Shown here piece by piece: positions 17,718 through 26,715 of a stretch of 64,000 nucleotides of DNA. Source of the stretch: Verrucomicrobiota bacterium (GTDB lineage Bacteria; Verrucomicrobiota; Verrucomicrobiae; Limisphaerales; UBA11358); NCBI GenBank assembly GCA_014860005.1, contig JACZKP010000089.1:1-64000 (forward strand). Reading direction: 5' to 3'. The translations under genes were made by a program, and so were the position numbers. Below the pieces are notes generated by a model. That model was not told the DNA's origin. It made no database searches and was given only the letters and a program-made list of their open reading frames with translations. Position 1 is the stretch's first letter; every line of letters starts with the position of its first letter.

Positions 17718-18428
17718 TCAATTCAATGAACTCAAAATCGCTTCCGCCGCGGCGCGCGGCTTTTCCACGGCGTAAATCGGTCGGCCAATCACCAGCCAAT
17801 TCGCGCCGGCCTGCATGGCTTCCCGCGGAGTGAGAGTGCGTTTCTGGTCGTCGGCCTGGTCGGCCCCGGTGCGGATGCCGGGGGTGACGAGTTGAATGTT
17901 CGCCGGCAGCAGTTGACGCAATTGCACGATTTCGAGCGGCGAGCAGACCAGTCCCCGCAGACCCGCCTGCACGGCGAGTTGCGCGAGGCGCTCCACCTGC
18001 CGGCCGACGTTGGCTTCGCAGCCAATCTCGACCAGCGTGTTGGCATCGTGGCTGGTCAGCACGGTCACGCCCAACACCAGCGGCGCGTTGCGACCGGATT
18101 GCAGGGCGGTGCGCTGTGCAGATTCCTCCGCCGCGCGTATCATGGCCAGCCCGCCGCACGTGTGAATCGTCAGCATCTGCACGTCGAGCCGCGTGGCGGA
18201 CACCACCGCCTTGGCAACCGTGTTGGGGATGTCGTGAAATTTCAAATCGAGAAAGACCGAAGCCCCTGTGTCACGCACGCGGCAGACGATGTCTGGCCCA
18301 GCGGCGGTGAACAGTTCACTGCCGATTTTGAACGCCCCCACGGCCGGGGCGATTTCACGCGCCAGCGTCAACGCTTGCTCCGCCGTCGGCACATCGAGCG
18401 CCGCAATGATCGGGTTTTGCATGGGCAT
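17718..18428 (-). CDS. pyrF: Orotidine 5'-phosphate decarboxylase
   Basis: A 236-residue TIM-barrel enzyme for the last step of UMP synthesis. Hallmarks: IIAALDVP at the N-terminus, FKIGSEL, the catalytic Asp-Lys-Asp block FLDLKFHDIPNTV, VTVLTS, LVTPGIR, and the phosphate loop WLVIGRPIY near the C-terminus. Start at the ATG at 18428; the next ATG, 6 bp on, is equally plausible. It is transcribed divergently from hisD with about 104 bp between the two starts, which must hold both promoters. Confidence 0.92.
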   Translation of the reverse strand: MPMQNPIIAALDVPTAEQALTLAREIAPAVGAFKIGSELFTAAGPDIVCRVRDTGASVFLDLKFHDIPNTVAKAVVSATRLDVQMLTIHTCGGLAMIRAAEESAQRTALQSGRNAPLVLGVTVLTSHDANTLVEIGCEANVGRQVERLAQLAVQAGLRGLVCSPLEIVQLRQLLPANIQLVTPGIRTGADQADDQKRTLTPREAMQAGANWLVIGRPIYAVEKPRAAAEAILSSLN

Positions 18429-18532
18429 GAATATCGAAGTCCGTGCCGTCCAACAAAAGCTCAAACTTCAGGTGCGCGCTGCCTGTCCGCACGCGTTTTG
18501 ACTTTGGCAACCGCTTGCCCTAGCCTCGCCGC

Positions 18533-19825
18533 ATGAGAGTTACCCGCCACACGGATGCGGATTTCGCCAGACGCCTGCGTGAAATCACCGCGCCCTCCAG
18601 CTTGTTCGACCCCCTCATTGAGGAACGCACCCGCGCCATCCTGGATGATGTTTGCGCACGCGGCGACGAAGCGTTGAGCGAACTGACCGAGCGCTTCGAT
18701 GGCGCGACGCTGACTGCCGAGCGGTTTCCCGTCACCCAGGCTGAGTTTATGGCTGCGTCGCTCAAGGCGGATGAGTTCCTTCGCGCAGCGGTGGCCGGGG
18801 CGGAAAAAAACATTGCCGGCTTTGCCCGGAAGTCACTGCGCAAAGCGTGGTCCATGCGCAATTCGCACGGCGCGACGGTAGGTGAGAAGTTTGATCCCTT
18901 CCAGCGCGTGGGTGTTTACATCCCGGGTGGCACGGCGCCGCTGGTTTCAACCGCGCTGATGACCATTACGCTTGCCAAAGTGGCGGGCTGCAGGGAGATC
19001 GTGGTTTGCACCCCCTGCGGCAAGGATGGCGCCATCAACGCTGCGCTCCTGTTCGCGGCGCGAACTGCGGGGGCAACCGAGATTTACCGCATCGGTGGCG
19101 CCCAAGCGATCGCGGCGATGGCTTACGGCACCAACACCATTGACCGCGTGCAAAAGATCTTCGGCCCGGGCAACGCCTACGTCGTCACGGCCAAGCGTCT
19201 GCTCGTGGGTCACGTGGCCATTGATCTGTTGCCCGGTCCAAGCGAAGTGCTCGTGCTGGCGGACGACACGGTGAATCCGAAGTTCGCGGCGGCCGATTTG
19301 CTCGCGCAGGCGGAACACGGATCGGGCCACGAGCGCGTGTGGCTGGTGACAACTTCGGCCAAAGTCCTCAAGGCCGTGGAACGGGAAATTGCGAAACAGT
19401 TGCCCAAACTCGCGCGGCGTGAGTTCATCCAGCGAGCGCTGGACGACAATGCCTGGCTCATCCAGGTGAAAACGCTTGCCGACGCGGTGGCGCTGGTGAA
19501 TCGGCTTGCGCCCGAACATTGCGAAGTGATGACGCGCAGTCCGCGCAAAGTCTCGGAAGGCATCACGACGGCAGGGGCGATCTTCCTTGGCCCGTGGTCG
19601 CCGACCGTGCTGGGCGATTACGTGGCGGGACCGAGTCACACGTTACCCACCGGCGGCGCGGGCGCGTCGTTTGCCGGCTTGACGGTGGATCAATTCCAGC
19701 GCCGCACCAGCGTGGTGGAATACAATCGCGCTTCACTCAAAAAGGCACTGCCGACCGTGAAGAAGTTTGCCGAACTGGAGGGCCTGGGGGCGCACGGCGC
19801 GTCAGCGGCGGTTAGAGTCACTTAA
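18533..19825 (+). CDS. hisD: Histidinol dehydrogenase
   Basis: A 430-residue HisD, which oxidises histidinol to histidine in two NAD+-dependent steps with a bound zinc. Visible: VGVYIPGGTAPLVST, RIGGAQAIAAMAYGT, the FGPGNAYV block, LPGPSEVLVLADD, zinc-region LLAQAEHG, the catalytic Glu-His in LAPEHCEV, and the final AGPSHTLPTGG. Length is normal for the family. No other his gene is near. Confidence 0.95.
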   Translation: MRVTRHTDADFARRLREITAPSSLFDPLIEERTRAILDDVCARGDEALSELTERFDGATLTAERFPVTQAEFMAASLKADEFLRAAVAGAEKNIAGFARKSLRKAWSMRNSHGATVGEKFDPFQRVGVYIPGGTAPLVSTALMTITLAKVAGCREIVVCTPCGKDGAINAALLFAARTAGATEIYRIGGAQAIAAMAYGTNTIDRVQKIFGPGNAYVVTAKRLLVGHVAIDLLPGPSEVLVLADDTVNPKFAAADLLAQAEHGSGHERVWLVTTSAKVLKAVEREIAKQLPKLARREFIQRALDDNAWLIQVKTLADAVALVNRLAPEHCEVMTRSPRKVSEGITTAGAIFLGPWSPTVLGDYVAGPSHTLPTGGAGASFAGLTVDQFQRRTSVVEYNRASLKKALPTVKKFAELEGLGAHGASAAVRVT

Positions 19826-20190
19826 CGTCCAGCCCCGGCAGTCAGTCGAAATCCCCTGCTTCGCGGCACGAGAAGAGAATTCCTCCGACATGCAATGGCG
19901 GCAGGAGTAGTTCGGGGAAGCCAGCAGGTACGCCAAGGGACGAACTGTAAATATGATCTGGCTGGTGGTGTCCCCGGGTGGCCAGGGTTTTTGCAGTCTT
20001 CGCTTTGGTTGCGTCGGGAGTCAACCGGAACTCCGTCAAACGGAACTGGTTCTGGAAGCCGCAGAGTTTCAGTTGCCTACGGGTAAGCGCCTTGGCGCGA
20101 CCCGAAGGCGTTCAAGCAGACTTGCCCGAAATTGAGGCAAATAAGTGAGTTTCGGCGTTGTGCCGCCAACAATCGCTTTGACATCCGCCC
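19826..20190. other. Intergenic region downstream of hisD
   Basis: About 365 bp without a credible gene. A weak GC-rich stem followed by a short T-run (CTGGC at 19960, GCCAG and GGTTTTTG at 19981-19997) could terminate hisD transcription. A TTGACA-like hexamer at 20178-20183 lies just upstream of a possible RNA. Confidence 0.3.
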
Positions 20191-20386
20191 TCCAATCCTG
20201 TTTCCTATGCCGCGACAGTATATGAATACCGCGTTCATCAAAATGCAACCCTCCACGCGCGTGAGTGGCGTTATCGCCCTCTGGCATCGTGGGGTTCTGG
20301 CAATTGGCGGCGCGGGTTCAGGATTATAGGCAACTGACAACAGATTTTCCCGAAACCCGCGATTGCCAGTCAATCGCGGGTTTTTT
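20191..20386 (+). ncRNA. Candidate structured RNA or long leader ending in a terminator
   Basis: A stretch with several compatible stems. AATCCTG at about 20193 can pair with CAGGATT at about 20321. A GAG-T-GGCG/CGCC-CTC hairpin with a TTAT loop lies near 20263-20283. A strong intrinsic terminator closes the 3' end at 20354-20386. Together this looks like an independent small RNA or the attenuated leader of the gene at 20436. I do not recognise a known RNA family; a 6S-like fold is one idea only. Confidence 0.3.
20354..20386 (+). terminator. Intrinsic terminator
   Basis: Perfect 12-bp stem AACCCGCGATTG/CAATCGCGGGTT with a 5-base loop, followed by a run of six T. It lies 50 bp upstream of the start codon at 20436, so it either ends an upstream transcript or attenuates that gene. 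Confidence 0.85.
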
Positions 20387-20435
20387 GTTGAATAATTTGT
20401 CCTGGCGGGTGTCAGGACTCCACGAAAGGAAAAGC

Positions 20436-20774
20436 ATGAAAGCGAACTATGGACGGGTGACCACCCGATTTGGACCGGAGACAAGGTTTGAGTTGAAGCC
20501 AACGCCCGCCGCGCCGTTTCGGGCGCTGCAAGAAATAGAATTGGAAGTGCTCAAGAACCGGCTGCTCCGGGAACGCCTGGCACGGACCAGCCAACCGGCG
20601 CTCAACGTGCCGCTGCGGCGCGCAGCCAACGATGCCGCGGCGCTGGCTTGGGTGACCGCCTATCCGTTGCTGGTGTTTCCGGTGCTGTTCGAGGAGCAGG
20701 CACTGACCGCCGTGCGACATGCCCGCCTGCAGGAGGGAGTCCGTGAACGCAGCCGGGAATTACTCGCCGCATGA
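20436..20774 (+). CDS. Conserved-looking small protein of unknown function
   Basis: A 112-residue protein. It starts MKANYGRVTTRFGPETRFEL after a good ribosome site (GAAAGGA), so the longer open frame upstream is not used. It is helical and arginine-rich with an AALAWVTAYPLLVFPVLFEE hydrophobic stretch that is unlikely to span a membrane on its own. No family is recognised. The gene follows a strong terminator and a second hairpin (GTCCTG/CAGGAC at 20399-20418), which hints at control in the leader. Confidence 0.65.
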   Translation: MKANYGRVTTRFGPETRFELKPTPAAPFRALQEIELEVLKNRLLRERLARTSQPALNVPLRRAANDAAALAWVTAYPLLVFPVLFEEQALTAVRHARLQEGVRERSRELLAA

Positions 20775-21053
20775 ACCCCATGATTCTTGAGATGGGGATG
20801 CAACGCACGGGGAGTCGTGGGCACAAACGCAACGCGATGCGCGGCGTCTGCGCCCACGGCCTCTCGTTGCGCCATCCTGACTGCGGTCGCTGAGGCTTCG
20901 GCTGAGCGGCGCATGAATTTGCGCGAAGGCGTTGGGCTTTGCTTGCGTTCAGCGCGGAAGTCTCAGCCTAAACTGTCTATCAATTGCAGTGCGCCAATCG
21001 GTTGATGCCGTTTGCGTTTGACCCTGTTTTACCAGCCATTAGCCTCCCGCCGC
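20775..21053. other. Intergenic region upstream of the antiporter
   Basis: About 280 bp with no credible gene and no clear promoter or terminator. The short frames present have unlikely composition. Confidence 0.4.
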
Positions 21054-22487
21054 ATGGTTCACGCGACGCCAAGTCCCAATCCCTGGATGATTTTGCCCTT
21101 CGGGGTCTTGTTGGTCACCATCGCATTGGCCCCATTGGTCGCCGCGCGATGGTGGACGCGGCATTATTCCAAAGTGGCTCTCGGTCTCGGCGCCATCACG
21201 CTCGTGTATTACCTGTTCGGGTTGCAGGCGGCGGATCGCGTGCTGTCGGTGGCGCACGAGTACATTTCCTTTATCGCCCTTATTGGTTCGCTGTATGTCG
21301 TCTCGGGCGGAATTCATATCAACGTAAAGGGCCAGGCGACGCCCTTTGCGAATGTGGTTTTCCTGCTGATCGGCGCCATCATCGCCAACGTGCTTGGCAC
21401 GACGGGCGCATCCATGCTGCTCATTCGTCCGTGGATTCGCATGAACAATTACCGCATCACGGCGCATCATATCGTCTTCTTCATTTTCATCGTGTCGAAT
21501 GTGGGCGGCTGTCTGACACCGATTGGCGATCCGCCGCTGTTCCTGGGTTATCTCCAGGGCATTCCGTTTTGGTGGGTGACGAAATACTGCTGGCCAATGT
21601 GGGTGGTGGGAATTGGCGTGCTGCTGGCCATGTTTTACGTCGTGGACCGGTTGAATTTCATCCGGGCGCCCCGCGCAGTGCGGGAAAAGGAAACCGCTCA
21701 GGAATCCTGGCGTTTTGACGGCTTGTCGAACTTGTTTTTCCTGGCCGTCATCCTGGGCGCGGTATTCATCAATCGTCCGACGTTCCTCCGCGAAGGACTG
21801 ATGCTGGCTGCCGCCATTGGCTCGTATTTCACAACGCGAAAGCGCGTTCACGAGGCCAATCAGTTCAATTTTCACCCCATCCAGGAGGTCGCCATTCTGT
21901 TCATTGGCATTTTTGCGACGATGGTGCCGGCGCTGGACTGGCTGGGACTGAATGCCCGAAACTTACTCGGCGCGAATCCCGCGCCGGCGCTCTTCTATTG
22001 GGGCACCGGGGCGTTGTCGAGTGTGCTGGACAACGCGCCGACGTATCTGAGTTTTCTCAGCGCGGTGTTTGGGAGTTTCGTGGACGCGGACGTCGTGCAA
22101 CAGGTCCAACTGTTGGTGCAAAGCGGCGGTGCGGACCTGACTGCGCTGACCGGTCCGCACGCGGAGGAAATCCGCAATACGTTCCTGACCCTGCAACAAT
22201 ATTATGGTGCCGATGTCGCCGCCCGGAACGTAAGTGTTCGGGCGGTGGAAATCGCCTTCCTGCTGGGCAACCGCGTGTCCAACGGCTACCTTGTGGCCAT
22301 CAGTGTCGGCGCGGTGTTCTTCGGGGCCTGCACCTACATCGGCAACGGACCGAACTTCATGGTGAAGTCCATTGCCGATCACCAGAAGATCCGCACGCCG
22401 AGTTTCCTGGGGTTCGTCTTCAAATACAGCCTGCCGTACATGCTGCCCATGCTGCTGGTGGTGTGGTGGCTGTTCTTCCGCAAATGA
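21054..22487 (+). CDS. Sodium:proton antiporter / CitMHS-like ion transporter
   Basis: A 477-residue inner-membrane protein with about 11-12 hydrophobic segments. It belongs to the ion-transporter superfamily that includes NhaD and CitMHS: the halves carry the conserved ANVLGTTGASMLLIRP and GGCLTPIGDPPLFLG motifs, and the second half has SSVLDNAPTYLSF and FGACTYIGNGPNFMVK. It probably exchanges Na+ for H+; citrate or other anions are alternatives. The ATG at 21054 is chosen; a TTG start 42 bp upstream would add a non-conserved leader. Confidence 0.85.
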   Translation: MVHATPSPNPWMILPFGVLLVTIALAPLVAARWWTRHYSKVALGLGAITLVYYLFGLQAADRVLSVAHEYISFIALIGSLYVVSGGIHINVKGQATPFANVVFLLIGAIIANVLGTTGASMLLIRPWIRMNNYRITAHHIVFFIFIVSNVGGCLTPIGDPPLFLGYLQGIPFWWVTKYCWPMWVVGIGVLLAMFYVVDRLNFIRAPRAVREKETAQESWRFDGLSNLFFLAVILGAVFINRPTFLREGLMLAAAIGSYFTTRKRVHEANQFNFHPIQEVAILFIGIFATMVPALDWLGLNARNLLGANPAPALFYWGTGALSSVLDNAPTYLSFLSAVFGSFVDADVVQQVQLLVQSGGADLTALTGPHAEEIRNTFLTLQQYYGADVAARNVSVRAVEIAFLLGNRVSNGYLVAISVGAVFFGACTYIGNGPNFMVKSIADHQKIRTPSFLGFVFKYSLPYMLPMLLVVWWLFFRK

Positions 22488-22637
22488 ACACCCGCTGAAT
22501 CGCGCTTCAGTTCATGGGGCCGCGCCGAAACTTTTTCCTGTGACGCCATGAGTGCGCGGCTTAAATTGCCGGTGCGAATGTTGCCTCTATTGAACCCATC
22601 CAGGATTACCGTCATGATCAGGGAGCGAAATTAGACC

Positions 22638-23282
22638 ATGAACTGGACCTCCCTCCGGTGTTTTCCGTGGCTGGACACGCGCGCCCGGTTCGTGGCGCAA
22701 ACGCCAGCGCGCGGGATCTTGTTGGACCTCGGTTCTTCCGACGGGGAGACGCTCGGTCATATTGCTGAACTCAGGCCCGATTTGCAGTTGTTCGCCGCGG
22801 ACAAGCTGGGAACGCCAGAACATTATCCCGCCGGCTGCCAGTTTCAGCGCGCCGACTTCGAGCACGACCCGCTGCCCTGGCCGGATAACTCGATGGACAC
22901 CGTCACCTGCATGCATTTGATCGAACATTTGCACGACGCGCGGCGGTTGGTGGGCGAGATCGCGCGACTGCTCAAGCCCGGGGGCCGCGCCTACTTTGAA
23001 ACACCGCATCCAAAAACTCTGACGCTGCCCAGCTTGCGCGGCCGGTTCACGCTGAATTTCCACGACGATCCCACACACATTCGCGTCGTCGCAACCGATG
23101 AACTGGCACAGCAGGTGAGGGCTGCCGGCTTGAAAGTGGAAGCCGACGGCATTTCGCGCAACTGGCTGTTCGCGGCGGCGCATCCCGTCCTTGCCTTTCT
23201 GCCGGACAGCCGGAAAAAATTCACCGCGCGCATCCATTGGCTGGGCTGGTCGGCGTACTTGATCGCGCGCAAGCCTTCGTGA
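22638..23282 (+). CDS. Class I SAM-dependent methyltransferase
   Basis: A 214-residue Rossmann-fold methyltransferase. Motif I is LLDLGSSDGETLGHI; the acidic loop FAADKLG follows; motif IV is MDTVTCMHLIEHLHDAR with LLKPGGRAYFETPHP. The substrate is not evident, but it is translationally coupled (overlap of 4 bp) to a glycosyltransferase and begins the polysaccharide region, so methylation of a sugar or lipid-linked glycan is likely. The C-terminal part has an aromatic, basic tail that could contact a membrane. Confidence 0.85.
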   Translation: MNWTSLRCFPWLDTRARFVAQTPARGILLDLGSSDGETLGHIAELRPDLQLFAADKLGTPEHYPAGCQFQRADFEHDPLPWPDNSMDTVTCMHLIEHLHDARRLVGEIARLLKPGGRAYFETPHPKTLTLPSLRGRFTLNFHDDPTHIRVVATDELAQQVRAAGLKVEADGISRNWLFAAAHPVLAFLPDSRKKFTARIHWLGWSAYLIARKPS

Positions 23283-24250
23283 AACCGAAACTGCTAATCA
23301 TCGAACTATGGGGTTTGGGCGACCTGGTGATCGCCACGCCGTTCTTGCGGGCGGCCAGCGAGCAGTACGCCGTGACGCTGGTGGCCAAGCCGTACGCTTT
23401 GGAGTTGCAGACCCGGCTTTGGCCCGGCGTACGCGTGCTGCCCTTTGTCGCGCCGTGGACTGCTTTCACCGGCAAGTACAAATTATGGCGCTGGCCGTGG
23501 CGCAGCATGGCGTGCCTGGGGCGGACGCTGATCACGGAACGCTATGAAGTTGGGTTGTCCGCGCGATGGGATCCGCGCGACCATTTCCTGCTGACGTTGG
23601 CGGGGGCGCGAAAGCGCCTGGGCTTTCCCCGGATGCAGAGCCGTTTCCTGCTGACACACCCGCTGCAAAAACCTGATCCGCGAGAACACCGCTACGAATA
23701 CTGGCGAACCCTCGGCCGCGAGTTAGGTCTGCAACTGCCGGAACGGGAGGGCATTCCAATTTCCACCACGCTGCGTTCCGGTTGGGTGCTGGTCCATAGC
23801 GGCGCGGGCCAACCTGTGCGGGTCTGGCCGTTGGAGCGATATCGGCAATTGGTTGCCCGCGTCCGCCAGCAGGGTCGGCGGGTGGTGGTGGCGTGCGATC
23901 CCGACCAGCGTGAGTGGTGGCTGCAAGCCGGAGAATCCGATGTCCGCACGCCCCGAACCGTGGCGGCGCTGTTGGAGCTGATTGACGGGGCCGCGGCGTT
24001 CGTCGGCAACGATTCCGGCCCCGGCCATCTGGCGGCATTTTGCGGGGTGCCCACATTCACGATCTTTGGGCCACAACTGCCCGAGTGGTTTGCGCCCTTG
24101 CATCCCCACAGCGAGTGGATTGAGGGTAAAGCCTGTCCCTACAAACCCTGTTCGGATTACTGTCGTTTCCCAACACCACTTTGCATGGACCGCTTGGCCG
24201 AGGACGAAACGGGGATTCGAGTGCAGGGTTTTCTTCAGGCGCGGGCTTGA
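23279..24250 (+). CDS. Glycosyltransferase family 9 (heptosyltransferase-like)
   Basis: A 323-residue GT-B enzyme of the ADP-heptose:LPS heptosyltransferase family. It has KLLIIELWGLGDLVIATPF at the start, WVLVHSGAG and RVWPLERY after the linker, and FVGNDSGPGHLAAFCGVP with FGPQ near the C-terminus, which is the family's donor-binding block. A cysteine-rich tail (ACPYKPCSDYC) is seen in some members. Start is the GTG at 23279, overlapping the methyltransferase stop. It ends tail-to-tail with the next gene, overlapping it by 16 bp. Confidence 0.87.
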   Translation: MKPKLLIIELWGLGDLVIATPFLRAASEQYAVTLVAKPYALELQTRLWPGVRVLPFVAPWTAFTGKYKLWRWPWRSMACLGRTLITERYEVGLSARWDPRDHFLLTLAGARKRLGFPRMQSRFLLTHPLQKPDPREHRYEYWRTLGRELGLQLPEREGIPISTTLRSGWVLVHSGAGQPVRVWPLERYRQLVARVRQQGRRVVVACDPDQREWWLQAGESDVRTPRTVAALLELIDGAAAFVGNDSGPGHLAAFCGVPTFTIFGPQLPEWFAPLHPHSEWIEGKACPYKPCSDYCRFPTPLCMDRLAEDETGIRVQGFLQARA

Positions 24251-25473
24251 AATTGCCGCATCGCCTGTTCGTAGATCCCGCTCATCTGCTCCCCTTTTCG
24301 TTCCCAAGCATATTCCGTTAACATGCGTGCTGTAGCCGCCCGGCTCATCCGCTCGCGCAGGTCGGGTGCATCCGCCAGACGTAGAATTCCTCTGGCGATG
24401 GCCTGTGCCGTATCCGCCGGATGGGTCGGTGGAATGCGCAACGCATTCTCATCCGTGGCGATCTCCGCCGCACCGTGATGCAACAAAGTGAGGGCTGGCA
24501 AACCTGCCGCCATGGCTTCGAGCAGCACATTGCCCGAGGTGTCGCGCAGACTGGTGAACAGAAACACATCGTGGGCGCGCAACAGCCTGGGGATGTCAGT
24601 CTTGGGAACTGCTCCATGCCAGGTGATTGCGGAATCAATTCCCAGCTTCATTGCCAGCCGTCGCAATCCCGCATTCTCCGGTCCACCACCCACGATGCTC
24701 AATCGGAGCTTCTTTTCCTTGGCCAGCGCCAGTGCAAAGGCGCGCAAGGCCAGCAAACCCCCTTTGATCTTCTCCAGCCGGCTGATCCAGATGATGCGGA
24801 TCGTGCCATCGTCATCGCGCGGCTTGGCGGGTTGGATTAGTCCGCGTGGCACGCCCGTCTCCAACAGCGACTGGACTTTGGGGTGGAAGGCGGCGGGAAC
24901 ACGGCGTGCAGTGTCGCGATTGGCCACGAGGATCACGGTGGCGGCCGAAAAACTCGCGTAGAGATTCGGCAACAACGCACTGCCCAGCACACTCAACGAG
25001 CGCGCGGCTTCGGGGAGCAACTGTCGTCCAAACGTGAGCAGGAAACGCCAGGGACAAACCTGCCCGCCCCCGAGCGGACCGAGAACGACCGGTTTGCCAC
25101 ACGACCACCAGAAGCCCGGTTGCCGAAACGAGTTGAAAGTGACGTGATGAATCAAGTCGAAGTAACGCAGCTGGACAGCGAGGTGCCGACGAACGCCCCA
25201 TTGCCACAGCGCGTAATAGACTGACACCGGCAAGCCGCGACGCTTGAGCGCCAGCAACCAGGCGGGCAGATCGTAGTAAATAAATTCCGGCTTCGGATCG
25301 GGGTGACCTAAGAGTGCCGACTCGATTGGCGGTTGGTTGTTGGCGCGGGTAACCACCGTCACGTCATGAAGACGCGCCATCTGCGAGGCCCATTGCCAGC
25401 CTACCTCCGGCTCGGAACCGCGACCCGGTTCGCAGGCGTAGGCAGACATCAGGACTTTCAATCGTGGCGGCAT
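24235..25473 (-). CDS. Glycosyltransferase family 4
   Basis: A 412-residue GT-B retaining glycosyltransferase. The N-terminal half has ACEPGRGSEPEVGWQWA and DLIHHVTFNSFRQPG. The C-terminal Glycos_transf_1 domain has IIWISRLEKIKGGLLALRAF, then GGGPE, and the donor block LFTSLRDTSGNVLLEAMAAG with the conserved glutamate. It is the last gene of a six-gene block read leftward from about 31.9 kb. The sugar is unknown. Confidence 0.88.
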   Translation of the reverse strand: MPPRLKVLMSAYACEPGRGSEPEVGWQWASQMARLHDVTVVTRANNQPPIESALLGHPDPKPEFIYYDLPAWLLALKRRGLPVSVYYALWQWGVRRHLAVQLRYFDLIHHVTFNSFRQPGFWWSCGKPVVLGPLGGGQVCPWRFLLTFGRQLLPEAARSLSVLGSALLPNLYASFSAATVILVANRDTARRVPAAFHPKVQSLLETGVPRGLIQPAKPRDDDGTIRIIWISRLEKIKGGLLALRAFALALAKEKKLRLSIVGGGPENAGLRRLAMKLGIDSAITWHGAVPKTDIPRLLRAHDVFLFTSLRDTSGNVLLEAMAAGLPALTLLHHGAAEIATDENALRIPPTHPADTAQAIARGILRLADAPDLRERMSRAATARMLTEYAWERKGEQMSGIYEQAMRQFQARA

Positions 25474-25574
25474 CAAGCGAGGGCAAGGCTAATCCGCCGC
25501 GAAAAGAGCAGCAAGCTTCGGTGGAGCCGCGCGCGTTGAATCGCAGATGACCGGCTGACCGCTGGCCGACATCA

Positions 25575-26693
25575 TCAGCGGCAAAGTCCGATTGCCAAAA
25601 GGTGAAGGTCCAGCAACGCCTCAAGCCCACGCTGCCCTTCGGTTTGCTTGACCACGAAACAGCAGTAAACCAGGTAAGCGGCCAGCAATGCCGGTGCGCT
25701 CTCCCCCAGGTTTGCCCGTCGGGAGTATTGGCGAAAATCTGATCCATTCAAAAGCACCGTTAATCTGCGCATGACGTCGGCTGGCTTGGCGTGCCGCACG
25801 AGAATCTCATTCTGGATCACAAAGTGAAACCAGTCCCAGGCCGGTGGCCCCAAGACATCACCGCGCTCCCAATCCAACACCGTCCACTGGCCGGTGGCGG
25901 GATGCACCCGGATGTTCCACGGCGTGAAATCTCCGTGAAATACCGCAGGGCGCAATCGGACGTCCGCCAGGTGGGCCACGATTTTAGCGTATGCAGGGTG
26001 CTCTGCTGCCGCAGTGGCCAGCCTTTGAACTGCCGGCAGGTCACCAAATCGGCAAATCGTGTCCGTATGAATCCATGATTCCAGCAATGGCGGCAGCGCG
26101 GGGATGTCTGCGTCGCCGGGAGTGTCGCCGGGTGCATAATCCAAGACCATTGCTGCGCGATCCTCGTCCGCAAATTCGCCCCGCAGCGCCGGGGCATGCA
26201 GTCGTTGGTGTGGTTGCGATTTGAGAAAAGCCGCTTCCCGGCGGATCAACGCAACCGCGGATTTGCCGACGCCAGCCTTGATCAGCTTGACCGGCGTTCC
26301 GTCCGCATCAAACACCAGCAGCACAAAGCGGCGACCGTTTGCGCGTGGATTGCCCAACAACATTGCGAAGACGAGTGACGAGGTTGTCGCGTTTGCGCCG
26401 GCCATAAACCGGACGAAGGGCGCCGCGCCATCGAGGGACAGCATCACGGGGGTGGTCAACAAAGGCAGGCGCGCTTGCGAGCCGATACGAATCAATGTCC
26501 GCGCGAAGCGGGCTGGGACAGTTTGCGCCGGATAGAGCGACAAGCTCGCGCGGGCGAAGCGCGGTTCGGCAGGTAACAGCAGCAACGGTTCGCCACGCCT
26601 GCACATCAACCGAAACCGGGCCGTTTTCGCGTGCGCGGGATCCACGGGTGGCGGGAATAACTCCAACCAGGGTGCTGAGGCATTGACACTCAT
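25575..26693 (-). CDS. Phosphotransferase (APH/choline-kinase-like) protein
   Basis: A 372-residue protein with a protein-kinase-like fold. The conserved catalytic pair is in FHGDFTPWNIRVHP (catalytic Asp) and VLDWERGD (metal Asp). It is not expected to be a resistance gene: its place among glycosyltransferases suggests it phosphorylates a sugar or lipid precursor. The first 150 residues are poorly conserved. The frame is open 74 codons further upstream, but the ATG at 26693 fits the short gap after the next gene. Confidence 0.75.
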   Translation of the reverse strand: MSVNASAPWLELFPPPVDPAHAKTARFRLMCRRGEPLLLLPAEPRFARASLSLYPAQTVPARFARTLIRIGSQARLPLLTTPVMLSLDGAAPFVRFMAGANATTSSLVFAMLLGNPRANGRRFVLLVFDADGTPVKLIKAGVGKSAVALIRREAAFLKSQPHQRLHAPALRGEFADEDRAAMVLDYAPGDTPGDADIPALPPLLESWIHTDTICRFGDLPAVQRLATAAAEHPAYAKIVAHLADVRLRPAVFHGDFTPWNIRVHPATGQWTVLDWERGDVLGPPAWDWFHFVIQNEILVRHAKPADVMRRLTVLLNGSDFRQYSRRANLGESAPALLAAYLVYCCFVVKQTEGQRGLEALLDLHLLAIGLCR

Positions 26694-26715
26694 GCGGCGC
26701 GGCAGGAATTGAGTC

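Noticed and set aside
16126..17775. A 549-codon open frame on the plus strand
   Set aside because: Shadow of oppD and neighbours on the other strand; composition is histidine/arginine-rich and not protein-like.
20191..20386. tRNA or tmRNA gene
   Set aside because: No cloverleaf, T-loop GTTCRA arm or CCA end could be fitted.
25575..26693. Antibiotic (aminoglycoside) resistance kinase
   Set aside because: Only the shared kinase fold supports this; the gene sits in a glycan operon and lacks features of known resistance enzymes.
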